From Alitta virens (Eukaryota; Annelida; Polychaeta; Phyllodocida; Nereididae), in the NCBI GenBank assembly GCA_932294295.1, contig OW028573.1:54067829-54131828 (forward strand): DNA of 64,000 nt, read 5' to 3'. The notes below the pieces were generated by a model that had not been told where the DNA came from, did not search any database, and was given only the letters and a program-made list of their open reading frames with translations. Each line of letters begins with the position of its first letter. Position 1 is the first letter of the stretch. Positions 35,304 to 47,249 of the stretch are shown here, one piece after another. Position numbers and translations under genes: made by a program.

Positions 35304-36173
35304 GCCTTAAAGAACATCGAGGACTCGGAATCAAATCATTATGTTATCTGTTCTGATTCCAAATCTGCTCTTCAAGCAATCCAAAATAAACAACTTGATT
35401 ACCCTGGGATCTTAGATGTTCTTATTAAGTATTCCCATCTTCACGAATACAAAGACATTGTATTCTGCTGGATTCCTGGACACGCTGGCATTGAAGGGAA
35501 TGAAAAAACAGGCCTGGCAGCAAAAAGGGCACTTACAAAAGAGATAACTGATTTTACTATCCCATACACTGATTTTAAAATGACTATAAAATCTTTTATC
35601 ATGTCTTTCTGGCAAAGACAATGGAATGAATGTTATGACAACAAATTGCATTCAATCTTACCTTGCATTCAAAATAAAATACCTAGTAGGTTCAATACTC
35701 ACAAAGATCAAGCAATATATCACAAATGCCTCATAGGAGATTCAAGACTTACACATTGACACCTTTTAGTCAATGAACCGGCACCGGTATGCCAGAGTTG
35801 TCGGTGCCCCCTTACAATCAAACATATTTTATTGGATTGCATCCGGTCTCTGCCTGTCCTAATTAGCCCAACTGGTGCAGAAATACAGGACGTAAAGCCC
35901 AAATCAACCAACCAATTGGATTGCATCCAATTACAATGTATTAGAAGACCTTTGTTTCAAGCTACTACTTTACAACATCTATTTACAAGATATCCAACGC
36001 AGACAATTATTTATTTTCTACATGCTTCTGGTTTCTACCACCAAATATAGATAATTAATCTTAACCTAGAGAGCCTCTACATAGCCCACTCAGGTGCTGA
36101 TGAGGCGTTAAACAATAACACACACACACAGAGCCTCTACATAGCCCACTTAGGTGCTGATGAGGCGTTAAAC

Positions 36174-36207
<34 letters not shown>
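35304..36207 (+). mobile_element. 3' LINE fragment (RNase H to tail), interrupted by a SINE
   Basis: It starts within RNase H (SDSKSALQAIQNKQLD, IPGHAGIEGNEKTGLAAK) and runs through the zinc motif region to the standard 3' end and CA tail. A single-base stop after RLTH truncates the frame. A SINE piece sits inside at 35845-35914. The last ~60 bp of the 3' end are repeated a second time at 36131-36207. Confidence 0.9.
35845..35914 (+). mobile_element. 5'-truncated SINE inserted in a LINE, with 14-bp target-site duplication
   Basis: Only the tail half of the SINE is present (GGTCTCTGCCTGTCCTAATT to CAACCAACCA). It is flanked by perfect ATTGGATTGCATCC copies at 35831-35844 and 35915-35928, duplicated LINE coding sequence. 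This proves retrotransposition of a 5'-truncated SINE into an already resident LINE. Confidence 0.95.
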
Positions 36208-36211
<4 letters not shown>

Positions 36212-36585
36212 TGGCAAAGACAATGGAATGAATGTAGTAACAACAAGTTACATTCAATTTTGCCTTGCATTCAAAATAAAATACCTAGTAGGTTCAATAT
36301 CAAGGAATATATCACAGATGCCTCATGTGACATTCAAGACCTATACATTAGTCAATGAACCGGCATCGGTATGCCAGAGTGGTCGGTGCCCCCTTATAAT
36401 CAAACATATTTTATTAGATTGCATCCACTTACAACGCATTAGAAGACCTTTGTTTCAAGCTACTACCTTACAACATCTCTTTACCTGATATCCAAAGCAG
36501 ACAATTATAGATTTTTTACATGCTTCTGGTTTCTACTACCAAACATAGATAATCTTAACCTAGAGAGCCTCTACATAGCCCACTC
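36208..36585 (+). mobile_element. Short 3' LINE fragment
   Basis: It matches the LINE from the WQRQWNECN region onward, with a small internal deletion, through TACATAGCCCACTC. At about 36585 it passes straight into SINE sequence in place of its own last ~30 bp. Confidence 0.88.
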
Positions 36586-36712
36586 TGGTCCTGGGTTCGA
36601 TTCCCAGTCGAGCCTAAGTTGGATGGCTGTTTCCTCCTTCGTCTCATTGCCATGGTCTCTGCCTGTCCTAATTAACCCACCTGGTGCAGAAATACAGGAC
36701 GTAAAGCCCTAA

Positions 36713-36772
<60 letters not shown>
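36586..36772 (+). mobile_element. 5'-truncated SINE with long (CA)n tail
   Basis: It starts at the B box (CTGGGTTCGATTCCCAGTCG) and carries the standard body and a CA dinucleotide tail of roughly 60 bp (36713-36772). Confidence 0.9.
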
Positions 36773-36776
<4 letters not shown>

Positions 36777-36928
36777 CCCACTCAGGTGCTAATGAGGCGT
36801 TAAACAATTATTGATTTTTTACATGCTTCTGGTTTCTACCACCAAATATATATAATTAATCTTAACCTAGAGAGCCTCTACATAGCCCAATCAGGAGCTA
36901 ATGAGGCATTAAACAATAACACACACAC
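36773..36928 (+). mobile_element. Two LINE 3'-end remnants
   Basis: CACTCAGGTGCTAATGAGGC continues into TTATTGATTTTTTACATGCT and then a second CATAGCCCAATCAGGAGCTA end with a CA tail. These look like residues of nested 3'-truncated insertions. Confidence 0.8.
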
Positions 36929-36929
36929 A

Positions 36930-37855
36930 TGGGTCAACAGAAAAGCCTTCCAAAATAGTCATTAGTGCAGCCGTTGAAAAAGGTCTTTCTGTTTGGCTGT
37001 GATGGATTAGGCGTCCTTTCATTTTCTTTGGGTCATTAACCTGATGAAGTGCACATAATTGGCAAAAGTGCAATGCAAGCGCGGAGGAACACAGGTGAAC
37101 AGCTTTTCATTCTTCAGATTGTGAACAAGCTTGTGAAAGACAATTGCGAGTATCATCAGTGCCCTCTTGTGAGAATTACAAAAAGTGCCCTTTTGTCCAC
37201 AGATGGCGCTCCAGTCGCCTCTGCTGTTTTCTGTTATTTTGGGGGTTAAGTTCCAGAACTAGCACATATAGTCTACTTTTATGTTTTATTTATGAAAATA
37301 AGTGTTATACCCATTGAAAAATGTCCCATATATCATTTATATGCAAGAACTAACCATCAAATCAATTTCGTTTTTACCACCAGGGGGCCAGATGCAGTAA
37401 AACTGTTGATTCAGAAAATTTTATTCGCTTAAACTGTTGGGACTCTAAAAAAACTAATAAAAAATCGGTAAATGCATCACCACTTATGATATTATCATAC
37501 CCCTTCCCCATGTATTTCACCAAAATTTATGCTTTTGAAGTGTTTTGGACTTTTTAGAAGGGGGGTGGGACAAACATTCAATGGTTACAGCTTCATTATA
37601 TGGATAGTGACCTGTACTTTTTTTTTCTTAAAAGATGTTGGGATAACTTAACTTAGTATTCACACAATAGTGGTAAAAAATCAGTGGTGAAAATGCATTT
37701 ACACCCATTCTTATGCTTGGAAACATTATTTTCAATTTTCTCATTGAATTAACATGCAATTGGTATTTGTCTGACACATTTTTTAAAACTATGGTGACCC
37801 CCCATTTTTCTTTCATTATTTTTAACAAGAACATTTGCTTTAACTTTTTACAAAA
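36930..37855. other. No intact gene; possible minus-strand coding relic at 36940-37110
   Basis: Minus-strand translation of about 37105-36935 gives HFCQLCALHQVNDPKKMKG and LIHHSQTERPFSTAALMTI, which looks protein-like but matches no family I know. The remainder, to 37855, is AT-rich with no supported feature. Confidence 0.35.
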
Positions 37856-37857
37856 TT

Positions 37858-38416
37858 TCATGGCATTCTCAGTGGTAGAACTGAATACCCACATTTGTCT
37901 TTAGCCTCTCTGAAGTCCTTTGATCTTCCATTCTTCCTCTTTCTTCCTTCTCCAATGCCTGCAACATTACGCTTGATTTTGTTGTTAATGTCTTTGGTGA
38001 CGCCGATGATCGGGCTGTGTCGTTTGATGGTATAGGATGTGATGTTTCCGCCTGATGTTCTTAAATTTGTTTTAAAGATCTTGTTTAGGTGCTCAATGTA
38101 AAAGTCCCCTTCCAGGCATCCTCGGGCGGGGGCCTAGCTCAGAGGTAGCACTCTGGGCTTCCAACTGCTGGGTCCCGGGTTCGATTCCCGGTCGAGCCTA
38201 AGTTGGATGGCTGTTTCATCCTTCGTGTCATTGCCATGGTCTCTGCCTGTCCTAATTGGCCCAACTGGTGCAGAAATACAGGACGTAAAGCCCTAATCAC
38301 CCACCCACCCATGAGAAATCCTCCAGTGACGTTAGTGTCAATTCCCCTTCCAGGGTGGAGGATTTCCCATTCCTGGCCTTGTCTTTGATTTCTCGCCTCG
38401 CAATATCTGGTAACAC
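37858..38416 (-). pseudogene. Coding exon of unknown family split by a SINE
   Basis: Behind an acceptor (AATTGCAG at 38417) the minus strand reads DIARREIKDKARNGKSSTLE and GELTLTSLEDFS up to 38311. After the SINE (38124-38310) it resumes as CLEGDFYIEHLNKIFKT, NLRTSGGNITSYTIKRHSPI, IGVTKDINNKIKRNV, and ends at a stop at 37858-37860. The two halves read as one continuous protein if the SINE is removed. It is on the same strand as the PHD/Ulp1 gene and may have belonged to the same element, but no transposase signature is recognisable. Confidence 0.5.
38124..38310 (+). mobile_element. tRNA-derived SINE inserted in a coding exon
   Basis: Full-length copy with A box, CTTCCAA loop, B box (GGTTCGATTCCCGGTCGAGC), body and CACCCACCCACCC tail, in the orientation opposite to the exon it interrupts. 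Confidence 0.92.
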
Positions 38417-38417
38417 C

Positions 38418-39010
38418 TGCAATTATATAAATGAAAGTTTTTTTTATGCCATGAGCATGTATATATTTGTTTAAAGTTAGGATAGTCCTGCATATTATAC
38501 AGTTATGTTACAGTCTACACCATTGTACACTCCGTGACGAAGTGGCAGTACTCAATACATTATCAAATTTTGTGCTTATATCGGATAAATAACCATATTA
38601 TGGGGTAATTACACAAAATCATAGCAGCATGATATCACCGCTCGAGGTCATACTCAGTAGACTAAATATGCATAGCACTTTACCCCATCATGAGGTAATT
38701 ATCCGCAGATAGCAATAAGGTGTTGGTACATGACTTTGCATCTTGTAGCTTCTTGTATAGTATTAAACCAAATTTAGTGAAAATTTAACCAGTGGCATTA
38801 TGCAAAATGTTACAACATGAATGGCAATACAAAGAACTGTATACAAATAACATTTTGAAAACTCACAATCACACAAAAATTATTGCACTTTACCCCGTTT
38901 CAGTGTTATTACCTCTAAGTGTTTATGTATTTTACATACTTTAAGTGTATTTTAAGTGATACTGGGCCTTGCATTTGTGTATGAAGCGTTTATATCTAAT
39001 GCTACTCAAT
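38418..39010. other. No gene recognised
   Basis: AT-rich, probably intronic sequence. A possible minus-strand exon follows at about 39030-39110 (VLYYLESGRYVTGLRLLQK behind ambiguous splice sites), but its frame and limits are unsure. Confidence 0.3.
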
Positions 39011-40055
39011 AATTAACTTACCTTTACAAGGGCCCTGTTTTGCAGCCGCTGATTTCTGCAGTAGTCTCAGCCCTGTCACATACCTGCCGGACTCCAGGTA
39101 GTAGAGGACTTATTTCTTATTCTTAGTCTTTGCCATCTGAGAACAGCAGCAAAGTAATCTTTCAAAAACATTTTTGCATGTTTAATATTTAATGACAGGT
39201 CATAATCACCAACAGTTTTTAGGAAAATATAACTGGGAAATTTAAAGAGTTATACTGATTTTGATTTAATACACAAAGTTTACCTTAGGCTTAGGTGGCC
39301 TTTTTTTTGGTTGCATAGCTGTGGTCACCACCAACACCACCACTGCCACCTTTTCGGCGTTTTTTTAACTGGCATTTTTCTTAAAATAGTGGGATAAATA
39401 TTCATCATGTGTAGATCCCCAAATCTGAGTAAACTTCATAGTGATTGGTCACAAAAATTGCCTACAATATGAATTGAAATATAAATTTTATAACATCTCA
39501 AATATAATAAAGTCAAAACTTGTATGAATAACCTTATATAATTTTTAATATTTAGGGGTTTAGTACATTTAATTAAAAAAAATAGTGGTTCCTGCAATAT
39601 TTTTAATTTGTCAACCCCCCCCCCCCCATACATTTATTTGGATCAGCCTCTGAATTTATTTAATTTTATTTTATTATTAATAATTTAATTTTCTAATTAG
39701 AACATATCTGTACCTACATTACATATAATTTATTAGCAGGGTAATAAATGTAATTAATATAAATAAAGCATTCTCACCTTCCGCTTCCTCTATGCGCATC
39801 AGCGCTCTCAAGCGGCCAATCATGGCCTTGGCCAGCCAGCCATATAATCTTTGCCCCCCCCCCCCTCTACTATATAATCAAGCACTCATCATTCATATTC
39901 ATTCGCTTCACTTCTTCCCCACCCACCCGCGCCTATTATTAGAGGTGTAGGTACTGCCAATCAAAATTCCTAGTTTTTTCCTTGTATTTCCTTTCTTATA
40001 GTTGCTTAGTTACTTTAGCTAATCAGCCATGAGCCTTTCTGCTGTGTATTAATCT

Positions 40056-40185
40056 GCGGTCGAGCCTAAGTTGGATGGCTGTTTCATCCTTCGTCTCATT
40101 GCCATGGTCCCTACCTGTCCTAATTAGCCCAACCGGTGCAGAAATACAGGACGTAAAGCCCAAATCTCACACACACACTCACTAG
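40056..40185 (+). mobile_element. 5'-truncated SINE
   Basis: It starts after the B box (GCGGTCGAGCCTAAGTTGG), then the standard body and a CACACACAC tail. Confidence 0.9.
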
Positions 40186-40689
40186 CGTCCTAATTGAGAC
40201 AAAATGGGTGTCCCTTGACCCTCTATATTTCTCCTTTTTTTTTTAATGTAATCCAACACATCATTGTATTTTATTTTTGGGTGAAATAAATTTATTTCGT
40301 TTCATTAATTTCACTGAAAAGTTGCGATCAATGTCTACCATGTCTACTTATTTGCACCCGGGTGAAGTGAAGTAGGGTTTTGAGGATCTGCTTAGTTCCC
40401 GTAGCCTTGGCACTCATGATGGCAGGGTTTGAAGTTTGAGACCAGGACCATGTGTGTACTAGTTCAATATCTGACCCACTAGACCATGGATGCAAAAACT
40501 TAATTTTGCATTGCGATTTTCTGATCATGGTTGCTGTATCACAAACTATGAAAGGAAATAATCATCAAGAGAATTACAAGATTTATAATTACACAGTTTC
40601 CAAACCCTGAGACTGGAAATGAACTATGCCTGTAGTCTTTATGCCTTGTTATGTGTGTTGTAAAAGGAACATCTTGTCTTTCTTTTGTT

Positions 40690-41850
40690 TCGAGAAGCCC
40701 TCTCTTTGAGCAACCTCAGCCTTCCAGGCTTCAATGTCCCCCATGAAGTCATCCAGAAACTGTATTAATGTTTAGGTAGCAATTTTAAAAAAAGGGTTTC
40801 ATTCTAAATTAAAAACATTTGCTATCCCACATAGCATTATTTTACCTGAAACCTGGGATCATTGACATCTATGGTGGATGCTCTCTGGATTTTTTGTCAC
40901 AATTCAAATTTTGCAGTCTCAGATGCATCAGGCTGCTGCTGTAGTACCTTCACAACTCTGGTGCTTAGAACCTGTGTGAAGGACTGTATTTATATCTAAA
41001 AAAAAAGAAGGTAACAGGCCTAAAAATGTATGATGTATGTATATTACAATTACACAGTAGAAACAATGTTGCCTTAAGGGTGGGAGCCTAGCTCAGACAT
41101 AGCGTTCTGGGCTTCCAACCGCTGGGTCCCGGGTTCAATTCGCGGTCAGGCCTAAGTTGGATGGCTGTTCCATCCTTCATCTCATTGCCATGGTCTCTGC
41201 CTGTCCTAATTAGCCCAACTGGTGCAGAAATACAGGACGTAAAGCCCTAATCACCCACCTAGCCCACTGTTCCCTTAAAGCTAATTGAGAAAATAACTTT
41301 AGTTGCTACATCCCGGTCGTCATCGACAGAGCCAATGGCCAAAAAATGATCACTCTGCCTGAGGCAAACCCGTGGCTCTGGGAGTTTCCTCACATCATGA
41401 CGCATTCGTCGGAATTGTAATAAGATACAATCTGGGGCACCTCCGGTGGAAATTTGGATTTAATTTCAGCAATGTGCATACCCTACCTACTTACCAAGTT
41501 ATTGTTACTCGGAAAATTAGCTGTCACTGTCAGTGAGTGTCAGTGAAAAAAGTGGTGTGAGCTTTGACTAGTAAATGGCCACAAAGTTAGGCCTATGTGA
41601 ACTAATCACAATACAATTAACTAGCTATTCAATAAACCTACCATGTGGGAGAAAACATCTCGGCTCAAAATGTATAGAGCATATGACTGTATGGCTTGAA
41701 TCCTCTGTCACCTTTGCTGATCAGTGATAGCATCTTTGTCCACCATTCCTCTTGCCTAGAATCCGGCAAAGAATATAATAAACAGTTACCTTGGTCTTCC
41801 GCCAGTAATTCAGGCATCCTGGCACGCTGCAGTTCTTCCCTACTCCCAAA
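40690..41850 (-). pseudogene. Group of minus-strand exons of unknown family, with stop
   Basis: In transcription order: about 41850-41690 (REELQRARMPELLAEDQGN, SLPDSRQEEWWTKMLSLIS); about 41455-41303 (GGAPDCILLQFRRMRHDV, CLRQSDHFLAIGSVDDDRD); 40971-40850 (VLSTRVVKVLQQQPDASETA, then a TGA stop, then QRASTIDVNDPRFQ); about 40765-40690 (FLDDFMGDIEAWKAEVAQRE). Plausible AG acceptors and GT donors flank the 40971-40850 piece. The order and the shared strand suggest the 5' half of a decayed multi-exon gene, perhaps the same unit as the PHD/Ulp1 gene. A SINE lies in one intron (41078-41267). Confidence 0.45.
41078..41267 (+). mobile_element. tRNA-derived SINE with 11-bp target-site duplication
   Basis: Complete head and body with several substitutions (GGGTGGGAGCCTAGCTCAGA, B box GGTTCAATTCGCGGT). 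The flanks TGTTGCCTTAA (41067-41077) and TGTTCCCTTAA (41268-41278) form a target-site duplication with one mismatch. Confidence 0.9.
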
Positions 41851-41929
41851 CATGTCATGGTTTCTTCATCAAAACCACCAAAATAAACGTGGAAGAGCTG
41901 TCAAAACTCCACTTCACACGTCAAATTGA

Positions 41930-42196
41930 TGCGGTATGCCAGAGTTGTCGGTGCCCCCTTACAATCAAACATATTTTATTAGAATGCATCTACTTACAAC
42001 GCATTAGAAGATCTTTGTTTCAAGCTACTACCTTACAACATCTCTTTACAAGATATCCAACGCAGATAATTATTGATTTTTTACTTGCTTCTGGTTTCTA
42101 CTACCAAATATAGATAATTAATCTTAACCTAGAGAGCCTCTACATAGCCCACTCAGGTGCTGATGTGGCGTTAAACAATAACACACACACACACGT
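41930..42196 (+). mobile_element. 3' LINE fragment
   Basis: It starts in the C-terminal zinc motif (VCQSCRCPLTIKHILLEC) and ends with the standard 3' end and CA tail. Confidence 0.9.
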
Positions 42197-43045
42197 CAAA
42201 GTGATGACGAGTCGCCTCCACTGGCGCGCTGCAGTATGAGCAGAGACATAATTAATGGTATTTATCTATGGTAAAGCCAACTCCATATTCACATATCAAC
42301 AGAACATATCTGGTTTTAGTTATTTCTATCCTAAAAGAGTTGTATTAGCTGATGCCATTTCCACCAAACCATCAGATATCTCTTTGGAACCAAAACAAAC
42401 GAAATATTCGAGAAAAGAATAATCGATTTGTTATTATTGTACATGTTGTTGAAAGTGAATTATGAATAGAATGAAAAGACGCAATTGATTGGCTACTAGG
42501 GGAGATCATAGTAATAGGGATGGGGAAGGCAGCAGCATCAAGCAAAGTGCAGTCCGAGGTGTGTTGGGGAAGCAGCAGCTGTAGCTGAGTCCGAGCTGGG
42601 GGGAGGGGTAGGGCGAGAAAAGGAAGTCTCCATGGGGAAAGTTATGTGGATTCCTTCAGGGCTTCCTGGGAGACTGAGGGTTCGTCATCTGGAGGTCAAC
42701 CGAGTGGATGCGAAGGTGTTGTCTTGGGAAGTTGGGGTCATTCCTGAAAAGAAGTGAAAAAATAAGACAGTATATACTGTCCTGCATAACTAACATTCAT
42801 GATGGTATCCCAATTGATTAAAGTAACACTGATCATTAACAGTAAAAATGTATACGCAAATATGACGATTCAATGAGGGATATAATGTAATATTATAGAT
42901 ATACAAGACATGTGATTAGTATAAACTACAGATATTAAAGGGATGTACTTTCCAAAGTTCTTTTGCATCAATGTGAATGATTAATGTGGTGATCAGTATA
43001 TTATAACATCAAAACAATCTAAAATCCAAAGGAAGTATTAAACTT
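42197..43045. other. No gene recognised; locally G-rich
   Basis: Contains a G-rich stretch at about 42500-42720 on the + strand. I found no convincing exon. Confidence 0.3.
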
Positions 43046-43049
43046 AACG

Positions 43050-43274
43050 CCTCAATATCCTCTTGACTGTTGCCGGTGAGTGAAAATACTTTTTTAGCCA
43101 GATCATGTAAATAATCTTTCACAGCAATTCTATCTTTCTTGAAAAAATAATTCGGGTGCGCTCAGCCTTTCAAAATGTATTTTAAGAAGAATGCGTTGTC
43201 CAGAACGAAATTGTTTGTGAATATCTTCGTCATTCTTAGAAGAACTCTCCTATCCAGTTCAGTCATATCCAGTC
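43050..43274 (-). pseudogene. Minus-strand exon relic of unknown family
   Basis: Behind an acceptor (ACAAAACAG) the minus strand reads MTELDRRVLL, then in a shifted frame NDEDIHKQFRSGQRILLKI and HFERLSAPELFF, then AVKDYLHDLAKKVFSLTGN and SQEDIEAL. Three protein-like frames in succession imply frameshifts. It may be the most upstream surviving exon of the minus-strand unit at 24-43 kb. Confidence 0.4.
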
Positions 43275-43498
43275 CTGTTTTGTGTAGCAATATAGAGACA
43301 AGAGAAAATAAATGTTTATTCGTTGATAAAGCAATGTAAAATACAAATGATTTCAAGTGACAAAAAATCAGTTTGTTATATTAATTTAAGTCACCCAGTG
43401 TAAATTGGTACATTTATTGTTTGATGATAATTGCATATTGCATATTACAGTATTTAACTTGCGTATTAAAATTTCATTACGTAATATATTACAAATCT

Positions 43499-44258
43499 CA
43501 ATGTATACTGCGGAGTTAATGGCCATTTATAAAGGAACAAAGATTATAGCTGATGCAGAATATAAACGTTGTTGTCTGTTCTGACTCAAAGTCTGCATAA
43601 CAAGCTCTTGGAAATAAGCAAGTTGATCATCCCTCTATATATTAGAAAGGCAACAAAGAAATAATACTCTGTTGGATACCAGGTCATGTTGGTATTGAAG
43701 TGAATGCAAAAAGTAGACTATTTTGCCAAAAAAGCATTGACACAAGAAATCACTGACTACAATGTACCATATACAGATTTTAGACCAATTATAAATGATT
43801 TTATCATGTCTTGCTGGCAAACACAATGGAATGAATGTAAAAATAGCAAACTACGTTCCATTTTACTTAGAGTTAAGGATAACTTATCAATTAACATTAA
43901 TACATGTCGAGATGAGGTTTTAATTCAAAGATGTCTTATTGCACATACTAGACTGATCCTTTCACATCTTCTTTTAAACAAACCAGTCCCAGTATGTGAA
44001 AGATGTCAACACCCCCTTACTGTAAAACATATTTTATTAGAATGTAACAATTTACAACAAAGACGAAGATCATTATATCAGTCAAATCCTCTGAAACACC
44101 TTTTTAAATCTTATCCTCCTGATAGTATCTTACAGTTTTTATGTGAAACCAATGTATATTACCAATTGTAATAATAAAATTGTGAACCAAGTTTGAATAT
44201 CCTTTACCATTCGAGCCTCTACATAGCCCAACAGGTGCTGATGAGGCGTTAAACACAC
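43499..44258 (+). mobile_element. Older, diverged LINE copy (RNase H to 3' end)
   Basis: RNase H motifs are visible through frameshifts (VCSDSKSA, and remnants of the IPGHVGIE box), then an intact frame from 43704 to 44171: AKKALTQEITDYNVPYTDF, SCWQTQWNECKNSKLRSIL, CERCQHPLTVKHILLEC. It is clearly related to the 16-20 kb LINE but differs at many residues, so it is a separate subfamily. The 3' end ATAGCCCAACAGGTGCTGAT plus GAGGCGTTAAACAC is shared. Confidence 0.9.
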
Positions 44259-45399
44259 ACACTGGATCATGCATCTTGAGTCAGATAACGGCTATATCCC
44301 CCCAGAAGGTCCAGCTATATCATCTAGCGGCATTTTGATACCATGATAACTGGAGGGACATTTATTCTATGGACAAACTTAAACAAATGGATAACATTAC
44401 TGGAACTGCAAATATTTCACAATTTTCTTTACCAGTTGAAAAATCTACTTCTTCTGATTATATCTATGTGAAAATCATAAATGTTTTTTAACTTACGCTC
44501 ATTGAGCAGGGTAATGAGATATAATATAAGGAAGCGTGGGACATGCCCTTTTTGCTGCCTTTTACAGTCTCTTATGATGGTGTTGATTCTAATACTGAAA
44601 TAATGTGGTGTCCCACTAATTCAGACAACTTCCGCCAGGAGCGCTGAAGGTCCGGTCTTATGCTGGCTGAGAACCAGTGAAGGTCTTATGAAGGATCATT
44701 CAGTAATGAAAACTAAGCTTTAGTGTGATTATATATAAATGTATATACACTTTTCTTGTATATTTAGCACCCAGCAATTAATCAAAAGTGAAATGGCTAC
44801 AATTACAATGTTGATCTGTAAACAACTGCTGTTCAAAATGTTTAACCTGCTTTTTTGAAGCATGGCAGCACGAGAGGTTAGTGTGTAAAAATAATTATGT
44901 GGTCAAGCAAAACTTCAATGCAGCTAATTTGAGTTATTAAAAATTTCCAGGTTACTGGTTTAGGTTAATTCTGAAAACTTGACTTCTTCAAGTCTAATAT
45001 GAAGCAAAGCAGGCATTTGGTGCCCCCAAAATGCTCCAAAATGTGTATTTATGAGATTTGATGGTCCCTGAGAAGGGCCCTTACCCCAACCCCCTAAATC
45101 AAAACGTGACTTATTTGACCTTACCCTAGGTCTAGCAAACCTTACTCCAAGTAAGCAAATGTTGTTACAATCAAAATAACATTTCTGTAACATTAGAAAT
45201 TGCTTAAACTTTGCATAGAAGTGAGTGGCAGTGATCTAAACAATTGTTTCAAAATTGTTACCATACATAGAAGTTGCAGAAACTGCATTAAGAGCATTTC
45301 ATCACTTTTTTTTAATTAAGGGGGAATACTACTAATTCAGACAACTTCCAGTTAAAGGTCTGGTCTTGTGAAGAATCATTCACTTATGAAAACTAAGCT
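44259..45399. repeat. Left part of a duplicated non-coding block
   Basis: No gene seen. From about 44960 the sequence resembles 46240-47250 (shared phrases such as TTTGACC..ACCCTAGGTCTA and AGTTGCAGAAACTGCATTAA). Partial MITE-like left ends (CCACTAATTCAGACAACTTC type) occur near 44610 and 45318. Confidence 0.6.
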
Positions 45400-45823
45400 T
45401 TAAGGTGGCAGTCCACTAATTCTTACACATTTCACCAGGTGCGCTTAGGGTTCGGTCTTATAATATTTAACCCGCACTAAAAATAAGGCCCAGTGCAATT
45501 GAATATATATTAAAATTACTTTTTCAAGTAATTAAGTGTCTAAACTATAAAGAAAAAAATCATTTTACTTTATTTCAGTGCTCGTTTCTCTCTGTTGTCC
45601 TGCAAATAATAAAACTGCAGAATCATTGTATATGAAGATGGAGGGAAAGAAGGTAAAATTGTGGAAAAAATTGTGGTTTCGCCCTGTTTAAATTAATTTC
45701 TGTTGATTAAACCTACATGGAAAAACAGGACTGATATACAGATTCTCGTTTTAAATATTTTTTTATGGCTGACACTATTACATTAAATTATGTAAGTATT
45801 TCTTCAGTGGACTGCAACCTTAA
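45400..45823. mobile_element. TTAA-flanked MITE, copy 1
   Basis: It begins TTAAGGTGGCAGTCCACTAA and ends AGTGGACTGCAACCTTAA, so the terminal inverted repeat is about 17 bp (AAGGT(G/T)GCAGTCCACT) with TTAA at both ends. About 424 bp, no coding capacity. Copy 2 lies at 47250-47686. TTAA target preference is typical of piggyBac and Kolobok elements; the termini do not let me choose. Confidence 0.8.
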
Positions 45824-46239
45824 TGTGAGGTAGTGGCCACTGTCACTGGTCTACAAAAAGTTGATTATGGACTGCCCTTTGGTAATAATTTTACACAACT
45901 TGACATATTGATTTGGAAATAGCCAAGAAAATGAATCTAATTCGAAGACATAACATTTTACAGCCATGTGGGCTTGATGATTGCAACCTGCCTCATATTG
46001 TGCCTTGGCCTCTATATCTTACATGTATGTACTTGGCTTCATGTCATATTCTGCTCTGGCAAGGCTAAAACTATCACAAATTGACTCACTCAGATGACTT
46101 TTTACTCTAGTTGCACTCTTTTAATTGATACATGTATGAAATTTGTGCTGTTCATAATGACGGCAGGTGCATTGCTTCTCGGACATAGGGGCTTAGTCTA
46201 CAATTGCTACAGCATGAGATGCTATGACAGGCGCCTGCC

Positions 46240-47249
46240 TCAGTTTGATTTTACAAAATTGGCTTCCTCCAAGCTGATAAGAGTCAAATCAGGCATTTTT
46301 TGTTCAAAATGCATGTTTATTAGATTTGACGGACATCAGAACACAACCCACCTGGCCGCCAACAGGGCGGGGGCCTAGCTCAGAGGTAGTGCTCTGGGCT
46401 TCCAACCGCTGGGTCCCGGGTTCGATTTATAGGGTTCGATTCCCAGGCGAGCCTTATTTGGATGGCTGTTTCATCCTTCGTCTCATTGCCATGTAATGAT
46501 CTATGCCTGTCCTAATTAGCCCAACTGGTGCAGAAATACAGGACGTAAAGCCCTATTCACACACACACACACACACACACACACCTGGCCGCTAACCCCA
46601 ACCGCCCTAACCCCAACTTCCGAACCCTAAGCCCAGCCTGTTTGACCTAACCCTAGGTCTAACATACCTCACTCTAAATAGGGCTGGTGTGCTGCAGAAG
46701 CAAAATAAGACCAATATAGGGCAAAATTTGGTTTTAGAATGTAAATACAGATGAAATGATGCATATCGAGCATCGAAGTCTGCCAACAGGTTGATCCCTG
46801 TGTAAAATAGGCAGTGAGATCAGTGATGAAAGCAAATTTAAGTGTCCAATTTTCAGTTTGTTGGTTGTGAAAAGTCAATACAAACATTTGAATCATTTTA
46901 TGAAGCATCTGTTTCTGATTATTTAGTTATAAAACATTTTCAGATAATTGCTCTTAATTTTGTTGTGATTGGGGCCAGGGCATCCATATAATGCTGAATA
47001 CACATAGGAATTGCATTATATTTTGTAGAGCTGTATGTGTTTTTACCAAAGAAAAAACAAAGTTTAGAGGTTTAAGGGATGCTGGAGGTGTAGAGAGATC
47101 GATTGGTTCAGAAAAAGGGCAGGTGGAAAAATCTGCCGCATTTTTGCAAGATTATTAATTGCTTAAACTTCAAATTGCTGCAAGTTTGTTACTATGTGTA
47201 GAAGTTGCAGAAACTGCATTAAGAGCAAACTAATACATTTTTTTTTTAT
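46240..47249. repeat. Right part of the duplicated block
   Basis: A second version of the 44960-45399 sequence, diverged and interrupted by a SINE at 46363-46582. It contains AACCCCAACCGCCCTAACCC-like runs near 46592. No gene. Confidence 0.6.
46363..46582 (+). mobile_element. tRNA-derived SINE with 14-bp target-site duplication
   Basis: Complete head (GGGCGGGGGCCTAGCTCAGA), a duplicated B-box segment (GGGTTCGATTTATAGGGTTC), the body, and a (CA)n tail. The flanks ACCTGGCCGCCAAC (46349-46362) and ACCTGGCCGCTAAC (46583-46596) are the target-site duplication with one mismatch. Confidence 0.93.
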
